In this document: one piece after another, positions 1-7,890 of the stretch
Numbering within the stretch: position 1 is the stretch's first letter
Layout: every line of letters starts with the position of its first letter
From: Gammaproteobacteria bacterium
Lineage (GTDB): Bacteria > Pseudomonadota > Gammaproteobacteria > Arenicellales > JAANXG01
Assembly (NCBI GenBank): GCA_024639325.1
Contig: JAHEIO010000016.1
Location: forward strand, 1-60,874
Reading direction: 5' to 3'
DNA: 60,874 bases
Notes under the pieces: generated by a model
Seen by the model: the letters and a program-made list of their open reading frames with translations, nothing else
Database searches by the model: none
Told to the model about the DNA's origin: nothing
Translations under genes and position numbers: made by a program

Positions 1-33
1 TAGCCCGCATTTCTCACCGGGCGGGCTAATTAG
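1..33 (+). repeat. CTAG-type dispersed repeat, copy 1 (terminal box only)
   Basis: The window opens with the terminal box of the dispersed repeat (TAGCCCGCATTTCTCACC at 1-18). It is followed by GCGGGCTA at 21-28, an exact inverted copy of bases 1-8, giving an 8-bp stem with a 12-base loop. The copy is very short, or is the edge of one lying mostly outside the window. The leading TAG could be the stop codon of an unseen upstream gene, as at other copies. Confidence 0.6.
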
Positions 34-244
34 CATAGGCGGCGGTCGTGATGATGCGGGCAGAGCCGTACTTTCCTCTGCGCAATATACGCCTCCTTAT
101 ACCAGGCGATGGCCGCGTCAATTCAGGGGGTTACAATGGTCCGGCCCGAGATACACGACATAACATCAGCAGGATTGTTCAACAGTTAGGCGTCAGAATG
201 GATAACTTGCGGATTGAAACGGATGGCGAAAGTATTGATTTTAC
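34..244. other. Intergenic stretch, no convincing gene
   Basis: Nothing here is a supportable gene. On the minus strand an AAGGAGG (near 92-98) precedes a TTG-started frame of about 19 codons, too short and too compositionally plain to call. No integrase, direct repeat of the tRNA 3' end, or strong terminator for the tRNA was seen. Confidence 0.4.
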
Positions 245-321
245 TGGTGGGCCTGGTAGGGCTCGAACCTACGACCAATGGATTATGAGTCCACTGCTCT
301 AACCAACTGAGCTACAGGCCC
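245..321 (-). tRNA. tRNA-Ile (anticodon CAU, tRNA-Ile2 type)
   Basis: The minus strand folds into a complete cloverleaf. The acceptor arm pairs GGGCCTG with CAGGCCC, followed by A and an encoded CCA. The D arm is GCTCAGTTGGTTAGAGC, the anticodon arm is GTGGA-CTCATAA-TCCAT, and the T arm is GTAGG-TTCGAGC-CCTAC. The anticodon is CAT, so it could be elongator Met or lysidine-modified Ile2. I favour Ile2 because the arm sequences and GGGCC acceptor resemble known tRNA-Ile2 genes, and because this tRNA lies directly downstream of rpoD in Escherichia coli (ileX) and Pseudomonas. Confidence 0.85.
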
Positions 322-368
322 GACAAGGATGGGGGAGTGCTTTGGTCTCGTAACCACGAGCCGAGGTC

Positions 369-374
369 ATTATA
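369..374 (-). promoter_or_regulatory. Probable -10 element of the tRNA promoter
   Basis: A perfect TATAAT on the minus strand sits about 48 bases upstream of the tRNA 5' end. It is followed by a GC-rich discriminator (GACCTCGGC), as is usual for stringently controlled stable RNA promoters. No good -35 is visible; the best 17-bp-spaced hexamer is GAACAG. It lies just past the rpoD stop codon, so the tRNA can be transcribed independently of the rpoD operon. Confidence 0.45.
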
Positions 375-388
375 ACCTGTTGCTCAGG

Positions 389-2197
389 TTACTGTTCCAG
401 GAAGCTGCGCAGGTGTTCCGAGCGCGAGGGGTGGCGCAGTTTGCGAAGTGCCTTGGCCTCGATCTGGCGAATGCGCTCGCGCGTTACGTCGAACTGTTTG
501 CCGACTTCCTCCAGCGTGTGATCGGTATTCATGCCGATTCCGAAGCGCATCCGGAGTACTTTCGCTTCCCTGGGAGTCAGCGTGCTCAGAATGTCCTGGG
601 TCGCCCAGGTCAACCCCGAGCCGGTGGCTGCGTCCATCGGGGCCTGCACGTTCTTGTCCTCGATGAAATCCCCGAGATGCGAATCCTCGTCGTCTCCGAT
701 GGGCGTCTCCATGGAGATTGGTTCTTTGGCAATCTTAAGCACCTTGCGGATCTTTTCCTCCGGCATGTCCATGCGTTCCGCCAGTTCTTCGGGCAGGGCC
801 TCGCGGCCCTTTTCCTGCAGGATCTGCCGTGATACGCGGTTGAGCTTGTTGATGGTTTCGATCATGTGCACCGGGATCCGGATGGTCCGGGCCTGATCCG
901 CGATCGAGCGTGTGATGGCCTGTCGGATCCACCACGTCGCGTAGGTGGAAAACTTGTAGCCCCGTCGGTATTCGAACTTGTCTACCGCCTTCATCAATCC
1001 AATGTTGCCCTCCTGGATGAGGTCGAGGAATTGGAGTCCGCGATTGGTGTACTTCTTCGCTATGGAGATGACAAGGCGCAGGTTGGCCTCCACCATTTCC
1101 TTTTTCGCACGCCGTGCCTTGGCCTCGCCGATGGACATACGGCGGTTAACTTCCTTGAGTTCGTGAATGGGGATGCCGGCCAGCTGCTCGAAAGCCTGCA
1201 GTTTCTCGCGGTGGGACTTGATTTCTTCCGCGTACTCCTCGATGACCGGCTTGTTGTCGCCGGCAGCGCGCAGCAGGGCACGATACAGGCCTTTGTCCGT
1301 TTCCCTGCCGAGGAAAGCCTTGATGAAAGTCTTCCTGGGCATGCGTGCACGTGCGACGCAGATCTCCATGACGCCTTTTTCACGGGCTCGCACCAGCTCG
1401 ACCAGGTCCTTGATTCGCTCCCACAGCGCCTCCACCTGCTTCGGGGCGAGTTTGATCTCCATGACCTCGGTGACCAGTTTGGTCTGGATCTTTTTGACCT
1501 TTTCGTCACCGATGCCGTTGCGCTCGATCGAGCGCATCATGCTGTTGTAGTTTCGCCGTATGCGCTTGAATCTTGCTATGGCTTCATCGAAATCCGGACC
1601 AGTGTCAATTTCCTCGTCGCTGTCATCATTGCTGCTTGCGTCTGTAGACGGCCCGGTTTGCTGCGGCGTCGGGATAGGTTCATCCACGGCGTTAGGGTCG
1701 ATGAAATCCACCACCAGGTCGGTGAGCCGCATTTCCTGGTTTTCGATGATTTCGGCCAGGCGCAGGATTTCCTCGATGGTGACCGGGCAACTGGCGACCG
1801 CCTCGGTGCACTGGCGAATACCGTCTTCGATGCGCTTGGCGAGCTTGATCTCATCCTTTCTGGTCAGCAGATCGACCGTGCCCATTTCCCGCATATACAT
1901 GCGCACCGGATCGGTCGTTCGGCCGAACTCGCTCTCTACGGCGGTGGTCAGGGCAGCATCGGTGTCTTCTTCATCGGGGGTTGTTTCTTCCTTGAGCAAA
2001 AGACTGTCCGGATCGGGCGGTTTGTCGTAGACCAGGATCCCCATGTCGTTGATCATGTTGACCACCGCCTCGATCTGATCCGTGTCGTGCATGTCTTCCG
2101 GCAGGTGATCATTAATCTCCCGATAAGTCAGAAATCCTTGTTCCTTGCCCTTGAGGATCAGTTTCTTGAGTTCAGACTGTTTGCTCTCTTGGTCCAC
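389..2197 (-). CDS. rpoD: RNA polymerase primary sigma factor RpoD (sigma-70)
   Basis: 602 residues, close to the usual 610-620. Region 1.1 (about 1-80) is followed by region 1.2 beginning [11 protein letters not shown] near residue 97 and an acidic non-conserved insert near 170-200. Regions 2.1-2.4 include [15 protein letters not shown] near residue 415, which melts and reads the -10 element. Region 4.2, ending [18 protein letters not shown] near 570-590, reads the -35. The start is GTG at 2197, with AAGG about nine bases upstream. It is the last gene of rpsU-yqeY-dnaG-rpoD and has its own promoter behind dnaG. It directs transcription of housekeeping genes in the RNA polymerase holoenzyme. 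Confidence 0.98.
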   Translation of the reverse strand: MDQESKQSELKKLILKGKEQGFLTYREINDHLPEDMHDTDQIEAVVNMINDMGILVYDKPPDPDSLLLKEETTPDEEDTDAALTTAVESEFGRTTDPVRMYMREMGTVDLLTRKDEIKLAKRIEDGIRQCTEAVASCPVTIEEILRLAEIIENQEMRLTDLVVDFIDPNAVDEPIPTPQQTGPSTDASSNDDSDEEIDTGPDFDEAIARFKRIRRNYNSMMRSIERNGIGDEKVKKIQTKLVTEVMEIKLAPKQVEALWERIKDLVELVRAREKGVMEICVARARMPRKTFIKAFLGRETDKGLYRALLRAAGDNKPVIEEYAEEIKSHREKLQAFEQLAGIPIHELKEVNRRMSIGEAKARRAKKEMVEANLRLVISIAKKYTNRGLQFLDLIQEGNIGLMKAVDKFEYRRGYKFSTYATWWIRQAITRSIADQARTIRIPVHMIETINKLNRVSRQILQEKGREALPEELAERMDMPEEKIRKVLKIAKEPISMETPIGDDEDSHLGDFIEDKNVQAPMDAATGSGLTWATQDILSTLTPREAKVLRMRFGIGMNTDHTLEEVGKQFDVTRERIRQIEAKALRKLRHPSRSEHLRSFLEQ

Positions 2198-2236
2198 GCT
2201 TCGATACCTTAATGCTGAAAATTGGACAAACCCTAA

Positions 2237-2242
2237 ATTATA
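2237..2242 (-). promoter_or_regulatory. -10 element of a rpoD-proximal promoter
   Basis: TATAAT on the minus strand lies about 40 bases upstream of the rpoD GTG start, between dnaG and rpoD. The surrounding sequence is AT-rich but the -35 is poor. It would let rpoD be transcribed separately from the upstream operon genes, as is known for the E. coli operon, where an extra promoter lies inside dnaG. Confidence 0.4.
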
Positions 2243-2267
2243 ACCTAAGTATTTGAATCAGTGGCGG

Positions 2268-4004
2268 TTATTTCGAGCGCCGACTCAACAGGTCACGCAG
2301 TCTTGATTTCTCTTCGGCGGATAAGCTGTCTTGGTGAAGCAGCCGGGAGGCTTGTTGCTCCAACACGCGATTCCTCAATTTGAGGATCACCGCTTCGAAT
2401 TCCTGTTCCAGATCCGACACAGGGATCATATGGTCCCAGATCGCCAGTTTTTCAAGATGTTTGTGATGGTCGGTGTTTCTGTACCGTTCCAGTACTGACG
2501 CGGGGCCCAAATCGGGGTTTTCCTGAATCAGACGAATCACCTCTAGCATCAACGAGATGCCCGGCATCTCCAGCGTTTCAAGTTCATCTATGTCCTCAAC
2601 ACCCATGGCCAGGGCGGGTTTCTGGATCAATATACTGAGACCCAGCCGTACGAGTGACTTTTTCAAGGATTCGGCCGACCGCGGTGCAGGCCTGGGCGCG
2701 GGCACGTCGCCCGGTGGCAGGCTCCGCTCCAGCGCGCCGCGCTCTATGGGAACCATCTGTGCGATTCTACCGATCAGGATGTCGCGAAATGGCCCTTGCG
2801 GTATTTTTTTCAGCAGCGGTCGCGCCAGTTCGACGAATCGTGCCTGGCCGTCCATGCGGCTGAGGTCCGCCTGGGCCCCGATCTGTTCGAGAAGATATTC
2901 AGGCAACGGTGTCGCCCCCTCGAGTCTGGCCTCGAAGCTTTCTTTGCCTTCCTTGCGAATGACCGAATCCGGATCCTCGCCCCGGGGCAGAAACAAAAAT
3001 GCAATTTGTCTGCCTTCCCGTAGGCAGGGCAACGCCGATTCCAAAGCCCGCCACGCCGCCTCGCGGCCGGCCCGGTCACCGTCGAAGCTAAAAACTATCT
3101 CATCGGTATGGCGGAACAACCGTTCGAGTTGGGTGCGGGTGGTGGCCGTACCCAATGTCGCGACCGCGTAGCCTACGCCAAACTGCAACAGCGCCATGAC
3201 ATCCATGTAACCTTCCACCACCAGTGCCTTTGCAGAGTCCTTGATGGCGCCTCGCGCCGCGTGCAGGCCATATAGCTCGGCGCCCTTGTGAAACACCGGC
3301 GTTTCGGGTGAGTTGAGGTATTTGGGCTCCTCGTCGCCTATGGATCTGCCACCGAAACCAACGACTCGTCCCCGGTGGTCTTCTATGGGGAACATGATGC
3401 GGTTCCTGAACCGATCGTAGTAGCGGTCTCCGGATTTATGGGTGATCAAGCCGGCGTTGAGCAGAAGGTCCCGTCGTTTACCGCCCTCACCGAGGTGGTT
3501 CAGCAAGTTGTTCCATCCTGCCGGAGCGTATCCCAGCCCGAAATGGGCGGCAACTTCCCCGGTCAGACCCCGTCGCTTTAGATATTCGATAGCCTCGACT
3601 GCGTTGGGATGGTTGCGGAGCTGCTTCTGGTAATACGATGCGCTTTGCCTCAGCATCGTCAGGATATCAACCGTGTCAGTTTGTTTGCCGGCATGTGGGT
3701 CTGCTTCCCTCGGTACCTCCAGACCTAGTCTAGCTGCGAGGTGCTCGATGGCCTCGACGAATTCCATGTGGTCGTATTCCATCAGGAAACCGATGCTCGT
3801 TCCGTGAGCGCCGCAACCGAAACAGTGGTAGAACTGCTTACCTGGACTGACCGTGAAAGAGGGTGTTTTCTCGTCGTGGAAGGGGCAGCAGGCCTTGTAC
3901 TCACTGCCAGCTTTTTTAAGCGGCACTCGGCTATCGATGATGTCGACTATATCGGTACGCGTAGTGATCTCGTCGACGAAGTTATGAGGTATGCGCCCGG
4001 CCAT
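2268..4004 (-). CDS. dnaG: DNA primase DnaG
   Basis: Synthesises RNA primers for replication with DnaB helicase. The 578 residues match the family (about 580). The N-terminal CHC2 zinc finger has Cys40, His43, Cys61 and Cys64. The central primase core contains the TOPRIM motifs VVEGYMD (about 263-269) and FSFDGDRAGREAAWRAL (about 306-322), which bind catalytic metal. The C-terminal third is the helicase-binding region and is weakly conserved. The start is ATG at 4004 with no clear Shine-Dalgarno. The leader between yqeY and dnaG is occupied by a dispersed-repeat copy, so the link between the two genes in the operon may have changed. Confidence 0.97.
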   Translation of the reverse strand: MAGRIPHNFVDEITTRTDIVDIIDSRVPLKKAGSEYKACCPFHDEKTPSFTVSPGKQFYHCFGCGAHGTSIGFLMEYDHMEFVEAIEHLAARLGLEVPREADPHAGKQTDTVDILTMLRQSASYYQKQLRNHPNAVEAIEYLKRRGLTGEVAAHFGLGYAPAGWNNLLNHLGEGGKRRDLLLNAGLITHKSGDRYYDRFRNRIMFPIEDHRGRVVGFGGRSIGDEEPKYLNSPETPVFHKGAELYGLHAARGAIKDSAKALVVEGYMDVMALLQFGVGYAVATLGTATTRTQLERLFRHTDEIVFSFDGDRAGREAAWRALESALPCLREGRQIAFLFLPRGEDPDSVIRKEGKESFEARLEGATPLPEYLLEQIGAQADLSRMDGQARFVELARPLLKKIPQGPFRDILIGRIAQMVPIERGALERSLPPGDVPAPRPAPRSAESLKKSLVRLGLSILIQKPALAMGVEDIDELETLEMPGISLMLEVIRLIQENPDLGPASVLERYRNTDHHKHLEKLAIWDHMIPVSDLEQEFEAVILKLRNRVLEQQASRLLHQDSLSAEEKSRLRDLLSRRSK

Positions 4005-4025
4005 ACTTGGATTTTAGCGGGCCGG

Positions 4026-4069
4026 CCCGCATTTCTCACCAGCATCCTGGTGGGAAAGGGACGTCAAGC
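4026..4069 (+). repeat. CTAG-type dispersed repeat, copy 2
   Basis: CCCGCATTTCTCACCAG at 4026-4042 is the terminal box. It is followed by a short spacer and CGTCAAGC (4062-4069), which matches the same distance and sequence in the copy at 60722. Box and spacer also form a local hairpin, CACCAG-catc-CTGGTG. The copy fills the gap between the yqeY stop and the dnaG start. The yqeY stop codon (TGA, 4064-4066 on the minus strand) lies inside the CGTCAAGC segment. Confidence 0.6.
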
Positions 4070-4510
4070 CTGGAGTTTCGACTTGACCTGCTGACTGACC
4101 TGGCCGATGTCTGCCTTGCCCTGCAGTTTCTGCCTGAGCAGCGCCATTACCTTGCCCATATCTTTCATGCCGGTTGCCCCGGTTTCCTCAATAATTTCGA
4201 TGACCAGACGGCCGATCTCTTCCGGGTCCATCTGCTCGGGCAAGTAGGACTGTAATACCTCGACCTGTGCTCTTTCTTTTTCAGCGAGATCCTCTCGATT
4301 GCCCTGCTGGAATTGGGTAATGGAGTCCTGGCACTGCTTGATTTGCTTTTGCACGACCGCGAGGACGTCGTCATCGTCCAGGGTAATCCGATCATCCACT
4401 TCGCGACGCTGGATCGCGGCCCGCAGCATCCTGATCGATTCCAGCCGCGCCACGTCCTTTTCCCGCATGGCGGTTTTCATATCCTCGCCGATACGGGTCT
4501 TTAGATTCAT
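4064..4510 (-). CDS. YqeY/GatB-type tRNA amidotransferase-like protein
   Basis: 148 residues, the standard length of the YqeY family. It is almost entirely helical, with the family signatures MREKDVARLESIRMLRAAI (15-33) near the N terminus, SYLPEQM in the middle and GKADIGQVSQ near the C terminus. The fold resembles the C-terminal tail domain of the GatB subunit of Asp/Glu-tRNA amidotransferase, but the cellular role is not firmly established. It is often found between rpsU and dnaG, as here. The start is ATG at 4510, 26 bases after the rpsU stop, so the two are probably co-transcribed. Confidence 0.9.
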   Translation of the reverse strand: MNLKTRIGEDMKTAMREKDVARLESIRMLRAAIQRREVDDRITLDDDDVLAVVQKQIKQCQDSITQFQQGNREDLAEKERAQVEVLQSYLPEQMDPEEIGRLVIEIIEETGATGMKDMGKVMALLRQKLQGKADIGQVSQQVKSKLQA

Positions 4511-4536
4511 CTGGAGTCCGCCGTCAGGCGATGTGG

Positions 4537-4752
4537 CTAGTACGCGCGCTGGTAGCGTGAACGCTCTCGCGCTACACGCTTCGTTTCCCGCTTTCGCGCA
4601 GCTGCCGACTTTCGCTTTCTCACGGTGGTCGGTTTCTCATAATGCTCGCGGCTGCGCATCTCGGTGAATAGGCCTGCTTTTTCGCAAGCTCGGCGGAAAC
4701 GTCTTAGAATCACATCAAACGGTTCGTCCTGTCGAACCTTAACACTCGGCAT
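4537..4752 (-). CDS. rpsU: 30S ribosomal protein bS21
   Basis: 71 very basic residues beginning [14 protein letters not shown], with the conserved FRRACEKAG and [13 protein letters not shown] segments and an Arg/Lys-rich tail. bS21 is a small-subunit protein important for initiation on natural messages. I chose ATG at 4752 rather than an upstream in-frame ATG at 4773 because it matches the family N terminus and has AGGAATAG in front of it. It is the first gene of the macromolecular-synthesis operon with yqeY, dnaG and rpoD. Confidence 0.97.
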   Translation of the reverse strand: MPSVKVRQDEPFDVILRRFRRACEKAGLFTEMRSREHYEKPTTVRKRKSAAARKRETKRVARERSRYQRAY

Positions 4753-4797
4753 GTAAACTATTCCTGCAATCAATGGCGATCGGTCAAAGGGTGGCGA

Positions 4798-4826
4798 ATT
4801 CTAATGAAATGAGCCATGCGGGGCAA
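4798..4826 (-). promoter_or_regulatory. Sigma-70 promoter of the rpsU-yqeY-dnaG-rpoD operon
   Basis: On the minus strand TTGCCC (4826-4821) and TAGAAT (4803-4798) are separated by exactly 17 bp. These match the consensus hexamers at four and five of six positions. The predicted start near 4791 gives a leader of about 40 bases ending in the AGGAATAG ribosome binding site of rpsU. It lies in the divergent gap shared with tsaD. Confidence 0.65.
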
Positions 4827-4859
4827 GCTGGCAGGGATTAAATAAAAATATATTATGAA

Positions 4860-5921
4860 ATGCTTATATTAGGTATAGAAACATCCTGCGACGATACCGG
4901 TGCCGCCGTCTTCGACAGCGTCCACGGGTTGAGGTCCCATAAACTTTACTCTCAGGTCGAAATCCACAGGCCCCACGGGGGTGTGGTCCCGGAGTTGGCG
5001 GCAAGGGATCACATTCAAAAGTTGTTACCGCTGCTAGAATCCGTGGTTTCGGAGGCCGGGGCGCAACGCAGTGATCTTGAGGGCGTGGCCTATACCTCGG
5101 GTCCCGGACTGGCGGGTGCGCTGTTGGTTGGCGCGGCGTTAGGGCGCAGCCTGGCTTACGCACTCAATATCGCCGCCGTCGGTGTGCACCATATGGAAGG
5201 CCATCTGCTGGCGCCGATGCTGGAGGAACGAAGCCCCGAATTCCCGTTTCTGGCGCTTCTCGTCTCCGGGGGACATACGCTGCTTGTCGACGTAAAGGCT
5301 CCCGGCCGTTACCGGATCCTGGGCGAGAGCCTGGACGACGCAGTGGGAGAGGCCTTCGACAAGACGGCCAAGCTATTGGGCCTGGGGTACCCCGGCGGCC
5401 CTGAAATCGCCACCGCGGCGAAAGCGGGTAACCCGGAGCGATTCCGGTTCCCACGACCGATGACCGACCGGTCCGGCCTCGATTTCAGTTTCAGTGGTCT
5501 GAAGACCCACGCCCTGGAGACAGTGAGGGCACAAGCAATGGACAGGCAGACCGCTGCGGACATTGCCTGGGCATTTCAGGACGCCGCCGTCGATACGCTC
5601 GTCATCAAGACCCGGCGCGCCCTCCAGCAAACCGGCTACCAGCGTTTTGTCGTCGCCGGCGGTGTTGGAGCCAACCAGCTGCTGCGCCAAAGGCTGGCCA
5701 AACTCGGCGAGGACCTCGGCTGTTCGTTTTATTATCCGCGTCCGGAATTCTGCACCGACAATGGCGCCATGATCGCCTATGCCGGCGGATTGAGAATGCC
5801 CGGCGCCGATGAGCACAAGGAAACGGGATTCGAAGTCCGGCCGCGGTGGTCGTTGCGGGATCTGCCCCCCATTGAGACATCGGTATGGGGTGCGCGTCCA
5901 CCAAGGCTATCAGGGTTGTAG
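4860..5921 (+). CDS. tsaD: tRNA N6-adenosine threonylcarbamoyltransferase TsaD
   Basis: Transfers threonylcarbamoyl to A37 of ANN-reading tRNAs, with TsaB, TsaE and TsaC. It has 353 residues (family 335-350). The ASKHA-fold N terminus is [10 protein letters not shown] (4-13). The metal site is formed by His111 and His115 in HMEGH plus Asp300 in CTDNGAM. The motif SGGHT is at 136-140 and VVAGGVGAN at 264-272. The start is ATG at 4860 with no clear Shine-Dalgarno. A TATATT at 4849-4854 would place transcription initiation at the start codon, so the message may be nearly leaderless. It is divergent from rpsU, as in many gammaproteobacteria. Confidence 0.97.
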   Translation: MLILGIETSCDDTGAAVFDSVHGLRSHKLYSQVEIHRPHGGVVPELAARDHIQKLLPLLESVVSEAGAQRSDLEGVAYTSGPGLAGALLVGAALGRSLAYALNIAAVGVHHMEGHLLAPMLEERSPEFPFLALLVSGGHTLLVDVKAPGRYRILGESLDDAVGEAFDKTAKLLGLGYPGGPEIATAAKAGNPERFRFPRPMTDRSGLDFSFSGLKTHALETVRAQAMDRQTAADIAWAFQDAAVDTLVIKTRRALQQTGYQRFVVAGGVGANQLLRQRLAKLGEDLGCSFYYPRPEFCTDNGAMIAYAGGLRMPGADEHKETGFEVRPRWSLRDLPPIETSVWGARPPRLSGL

Positions 5922-6002
5922 TTATTGCGTGGTAGCGGCGGCCTCGCCGCGATGAACGGAGCCGGGGGCAGCATCAAGGATCTGTGTATCTGCATTTCAA
6001 CG

Positions 6003-6593
6003 CTATTTCCTGCTTAGCCGTATTCTGTCTTCGCGGCCGGTTATCAGTCGCGAAATGTTGCCGTGGTGACGCCACACGAGCAGCACCGCAATGAGAAATG
6101 ACATGATCAAGAACGCTGTGCCCGGCAGGAAATGCCAGGCATACAGTGGCGAAACCGCCGCGGTCAGTATTGCCGCAAGCGACGAATACCTGAAGATCGC
6201 GGCGGATAAAAGCCAGGTCAGCACCAAGGCCAGCCCCATCCATACGCTCAATCCAAAGTACACGCCCAGAGCCGTGGCCACGCCTTTCCCCCCTTTAAGC
6301 CTGAAAAATACGGGAAACAGATGCCCCAGAAAAGCGGCTGCGGCGACCATTGCCAGCGTTGTGGCATCGTCCGTGACGAGGCGGGCAAGCACGACCGGTA
6401 AGATACCTTTTGCCATGTCCCCAATCAGCGTCGCCGCCGCCGCCGCTTTGTTTCCCTGACGAAGAATATTGGTGGCACCCGGATTGCCGCTGCCCACGGT
6501 CCGCGGATCGGACATCCCAAAGAAGCGGGCTATTAATATCGCGCTGGATATCGAGCCCATCAGATACGCCAGGATTGGAAGTAAGAATTCCAT
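6003..6593 (-). CDS. plsY: Glycerol-3-phosphate acyltransferase PlsY
   Basis: Inner-membrane enzyme that transfers acyl from acyl-phosphate to glycerol-3-phosphate, the first step of phospholipid synthesis with PlsX. The 196 residues include at least five hydrophobic segments. Conserved loops are GSGNPGATN (34-42), GDMAKG (58-63) and GGKGVATALG (about residues 101-110). The start is ATG at 6593. It converges with tsaD and diverges from folB, a neighbourhood common in gammaproteobacteria. Confidence 0.97.
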   Translation of the reverse strand: MEFLLPILAYLMGSISSAILIARFFGMSDPRTVGSGNPGATNILRQGNKAAAAATLIGDMAKGILPVVLARLVTDDATTLAMVAAAAFLGHLFPVFFRLKGGKGVATALGVYFGLSVWMGLALVLTWLLSAAIFRYSSLAAILTAAVSPLYAWHFLPGTAFLIMSFLIAVLLVWRHHGNISRLITGREDRIRLSRK

Positions 6594-6915
6594 AGGGCGA
6601 TTTCAGTTGCTCTGCGGCGAAAGGTCAAGTGGTCGATTGCCGAACACGCACGCCGCACCGGCACAGTGCTAATGGTTATATATCTTATTGATCTTGTTGT
6701 TGAATATGCCAAATTGCATACGCTGGGCAGACAAACCCGTGCTGCGTCGTCGCGCGGGATGCTGGTGCAACAGGCGGGCGAAGGCCACGCCCGGTTGTGG
6801 ATTCTCGAATCGGGGGCTCCTTTCTAATTGTTATCCGTTTCTTGTATCTTATGCGGGGATCGCGGCCGCACCCGAATGATCAGAGCCGCCTGTTACACTG
6901 AATCCGGAGTGAGAA
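6594..6915. other. Divergent intergenic region plsY / folB
   Basis: About 320 bases with no gene. An AT-rich patch at 6674-6712 is the likely site of a plsY promoter on the minus strand. TACACT near 6894-6899, just ahead of folB, and TTGTTATCC...TATCTT near 6829-6851 are candidate plus-strand promoter pieces. CGGGCG-aaggcca-CGCCCG near 6775-6795 forms a small hairpin without a T-run. None of these is strong enough to annotate alone. Confidence 0.35.
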
Positions 6916-7287
6916 TTGGATACGATTTTTCTGCACGGTTTGAAGGTCGATTGCGTCATCGGGGTGTGGGACTGGGAACGGCGCATCAAGCAAAGAGTGG
7001 AGATCGATCTCGACATGGCCGCTGACATTCGCCGCGCCGCTGCCACCGAACGTCTCGAGGATACGCTGAACTACAAAGCCATCGCCAAGGCGGTGATTTC
7101 ACATGTCGAAAACTCCGAGTATCAGCTGGTCGAGACGCTGGCAGAGAGCGTTGCCAGAATTCTGACGGAAGAGTTTCAGATTTCGTGGTGCCGGGTAAAA
7201 CTTAATAAGGGAGGAGCCGTCAGGGGTGCAAGAGCGGTCGGCGTAGTCATCGAACGAAAATCGACGCCCGAAGATAGCGGTCCGTGA
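6916..7287 (+). CDS. folB: Dihydroneopterin aldolase FolB
   Basis: Converts dihydroneopterin to 6-hydroxymethyl-dihydropterin and glycolaldehyde in folate synthesis. 123 residues; it starts MDTIFLHGLKVDCVIGVWDWER and contains LNYKAIAKAV, LVETLAESVA and VKLNKGGAVRGA, in the order seen in E. coli FolB. The start is TTG at 6916, preceded by GGAGTGAGA; no ATG is available near the family N terminus. Its stop overlaps the folK start by four bases, so the two are translationally coupled. Confidence 0.95.
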   Translation: MDTIFLHGLKVDCVIGVWDWERRIKQRVEIDLDMAADIRRAAATERLEDTLNYKAIAKAVISHVENSEYQLVETLAESVARILTEEFQISWCRVKLNKGGAVRGARAVGVVIERKSTPEDSGP

Positions 7288-7802
7288 CCCGCATTTACCT
7301 GAGTATCGGCAGCAACATAGAGCGTGACGCAAATCTGCGCAGCTGTATTCAACAGCTGCACGAACTGTTCCGGCCGTTGACCCTGTCCAGCGTGTACCGA
7401 ACCCGGGCGGTCGGCTTTGACGGGGACGACTTTTACAATATGGCCGTGGGCCTCGACAGCGCGCTGCCGGTCGAAGCAGTTCAGGCGTGTGTTCGGAAGA
7501 TCGAGGATGCACACGGCAGGGAAAGGCTTATCGGCAAGTATACGTCGCGGCCGCTGGACATCGATCTGCTGCTGTATGGAGATTTGAAAAAGCACAGCGG
7601 TTCCCTTGACGTGCCGAGACGGGAGATACTGGACCACGCCTTCGTACTGCAGCCTTTGAGTGAAATCGCGCCGTCGCTGCGTCACCCTGAAACCGGGCAA
7701 TCCATCGGCGAGATATGGCAAAGTCTTGATGCGACCGGGCAGCCAACCAGGCGAATCGATTTCGAATTCGATCTGCCCCTTGACGAGCCAGCGCCGGGAT
7801 AG
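7284..7802 (+). CDS. folK: 2-amino-4-hydroxy-6-hydroxymethyldihydropteridine pyrophosphokinase FolK
   Basis: Pyrophosphorylates hydroxymethyl-dihydropterin, the step after FolB. 172 residues, family-typical, with IYLSIGSNI (4-12), SSVYRTRAVG (35-44) and the catalytic/Mg-binding signature RPLDIDLLLYG (89-99). The GTG start at 7284 overlaps the folB stop (GTGA). The last five codons (EPAPG) and the stop TAG coincide with the inner segment of a dispersed-repeat copy, so the tail may be repeat-derived. Confidence 0.96.
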   Translation: MTRIYLSIGSNIERDANLRSCIQQLHELFRPLTLSSVYRTRAVGFDGDDFYNMAVGLDSALPVEAVQACVRKIEDAHGRERLIGKYTSRPLDIDLLLYGDLKKHSGSLDVPRREILDHAFVLQPLSEIAPSLRHPETGQSIGEIWQSLDATGQPTRRIDFEFDLPLDEPAPG

Positions 7803-7862
7803 GCGTTTCCCATGCAATACTTGCAAAGCCTCCCCAGCCGCCTGGTGAGAAGTGCGGACTAG
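7787..7862 (-). repeat. CTAG-type dispersed repeat, copy 3 (internally deleted)
   Basis: Bases 7787-7810 are an exact 24-base reverse-complement match to 60814-60837. The far end (7836-7862) reads CCTGGTGAGAAGTGCGG then ACTAG, the inverted terminal box. Compared with the copy at 60722, roughly 45 bases of the core and tail are missing between these parts. The element begins inside the folK C-terminal codons and fills the folK-SDR gap. Confidence 0.75.
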
Positions 7863-7890
7863 CCGCGAGTGAGCAGTGCGACCGGGCTTA

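Noticed and set aside
29-96. 19-codon frame on the minus strand behind AAGGAGG
   Set aside because: Too short, TTG start, no family resemblance, and the AAGGAGG may be accidental.
245-321. tRNA gene as a prophage or island attachment site
   Set aside because: No integrase, no direct repeat of the tRNA end and no foreign-looking genes on either side.
866-2212. Long open frame on the plus strand opposite rpoD
   Set aside because: It is a by-product of GC-rich codon use in rpoD on the other strand; it has no recognisable motif and no ribosome binding site.
5936-5951. GCGGCG/CGCCGC hairpin between tsaD and plsY as a terminator
   Set aside because: Short stem without a following T-run on either strand; could be chance in GC-rich DNA.
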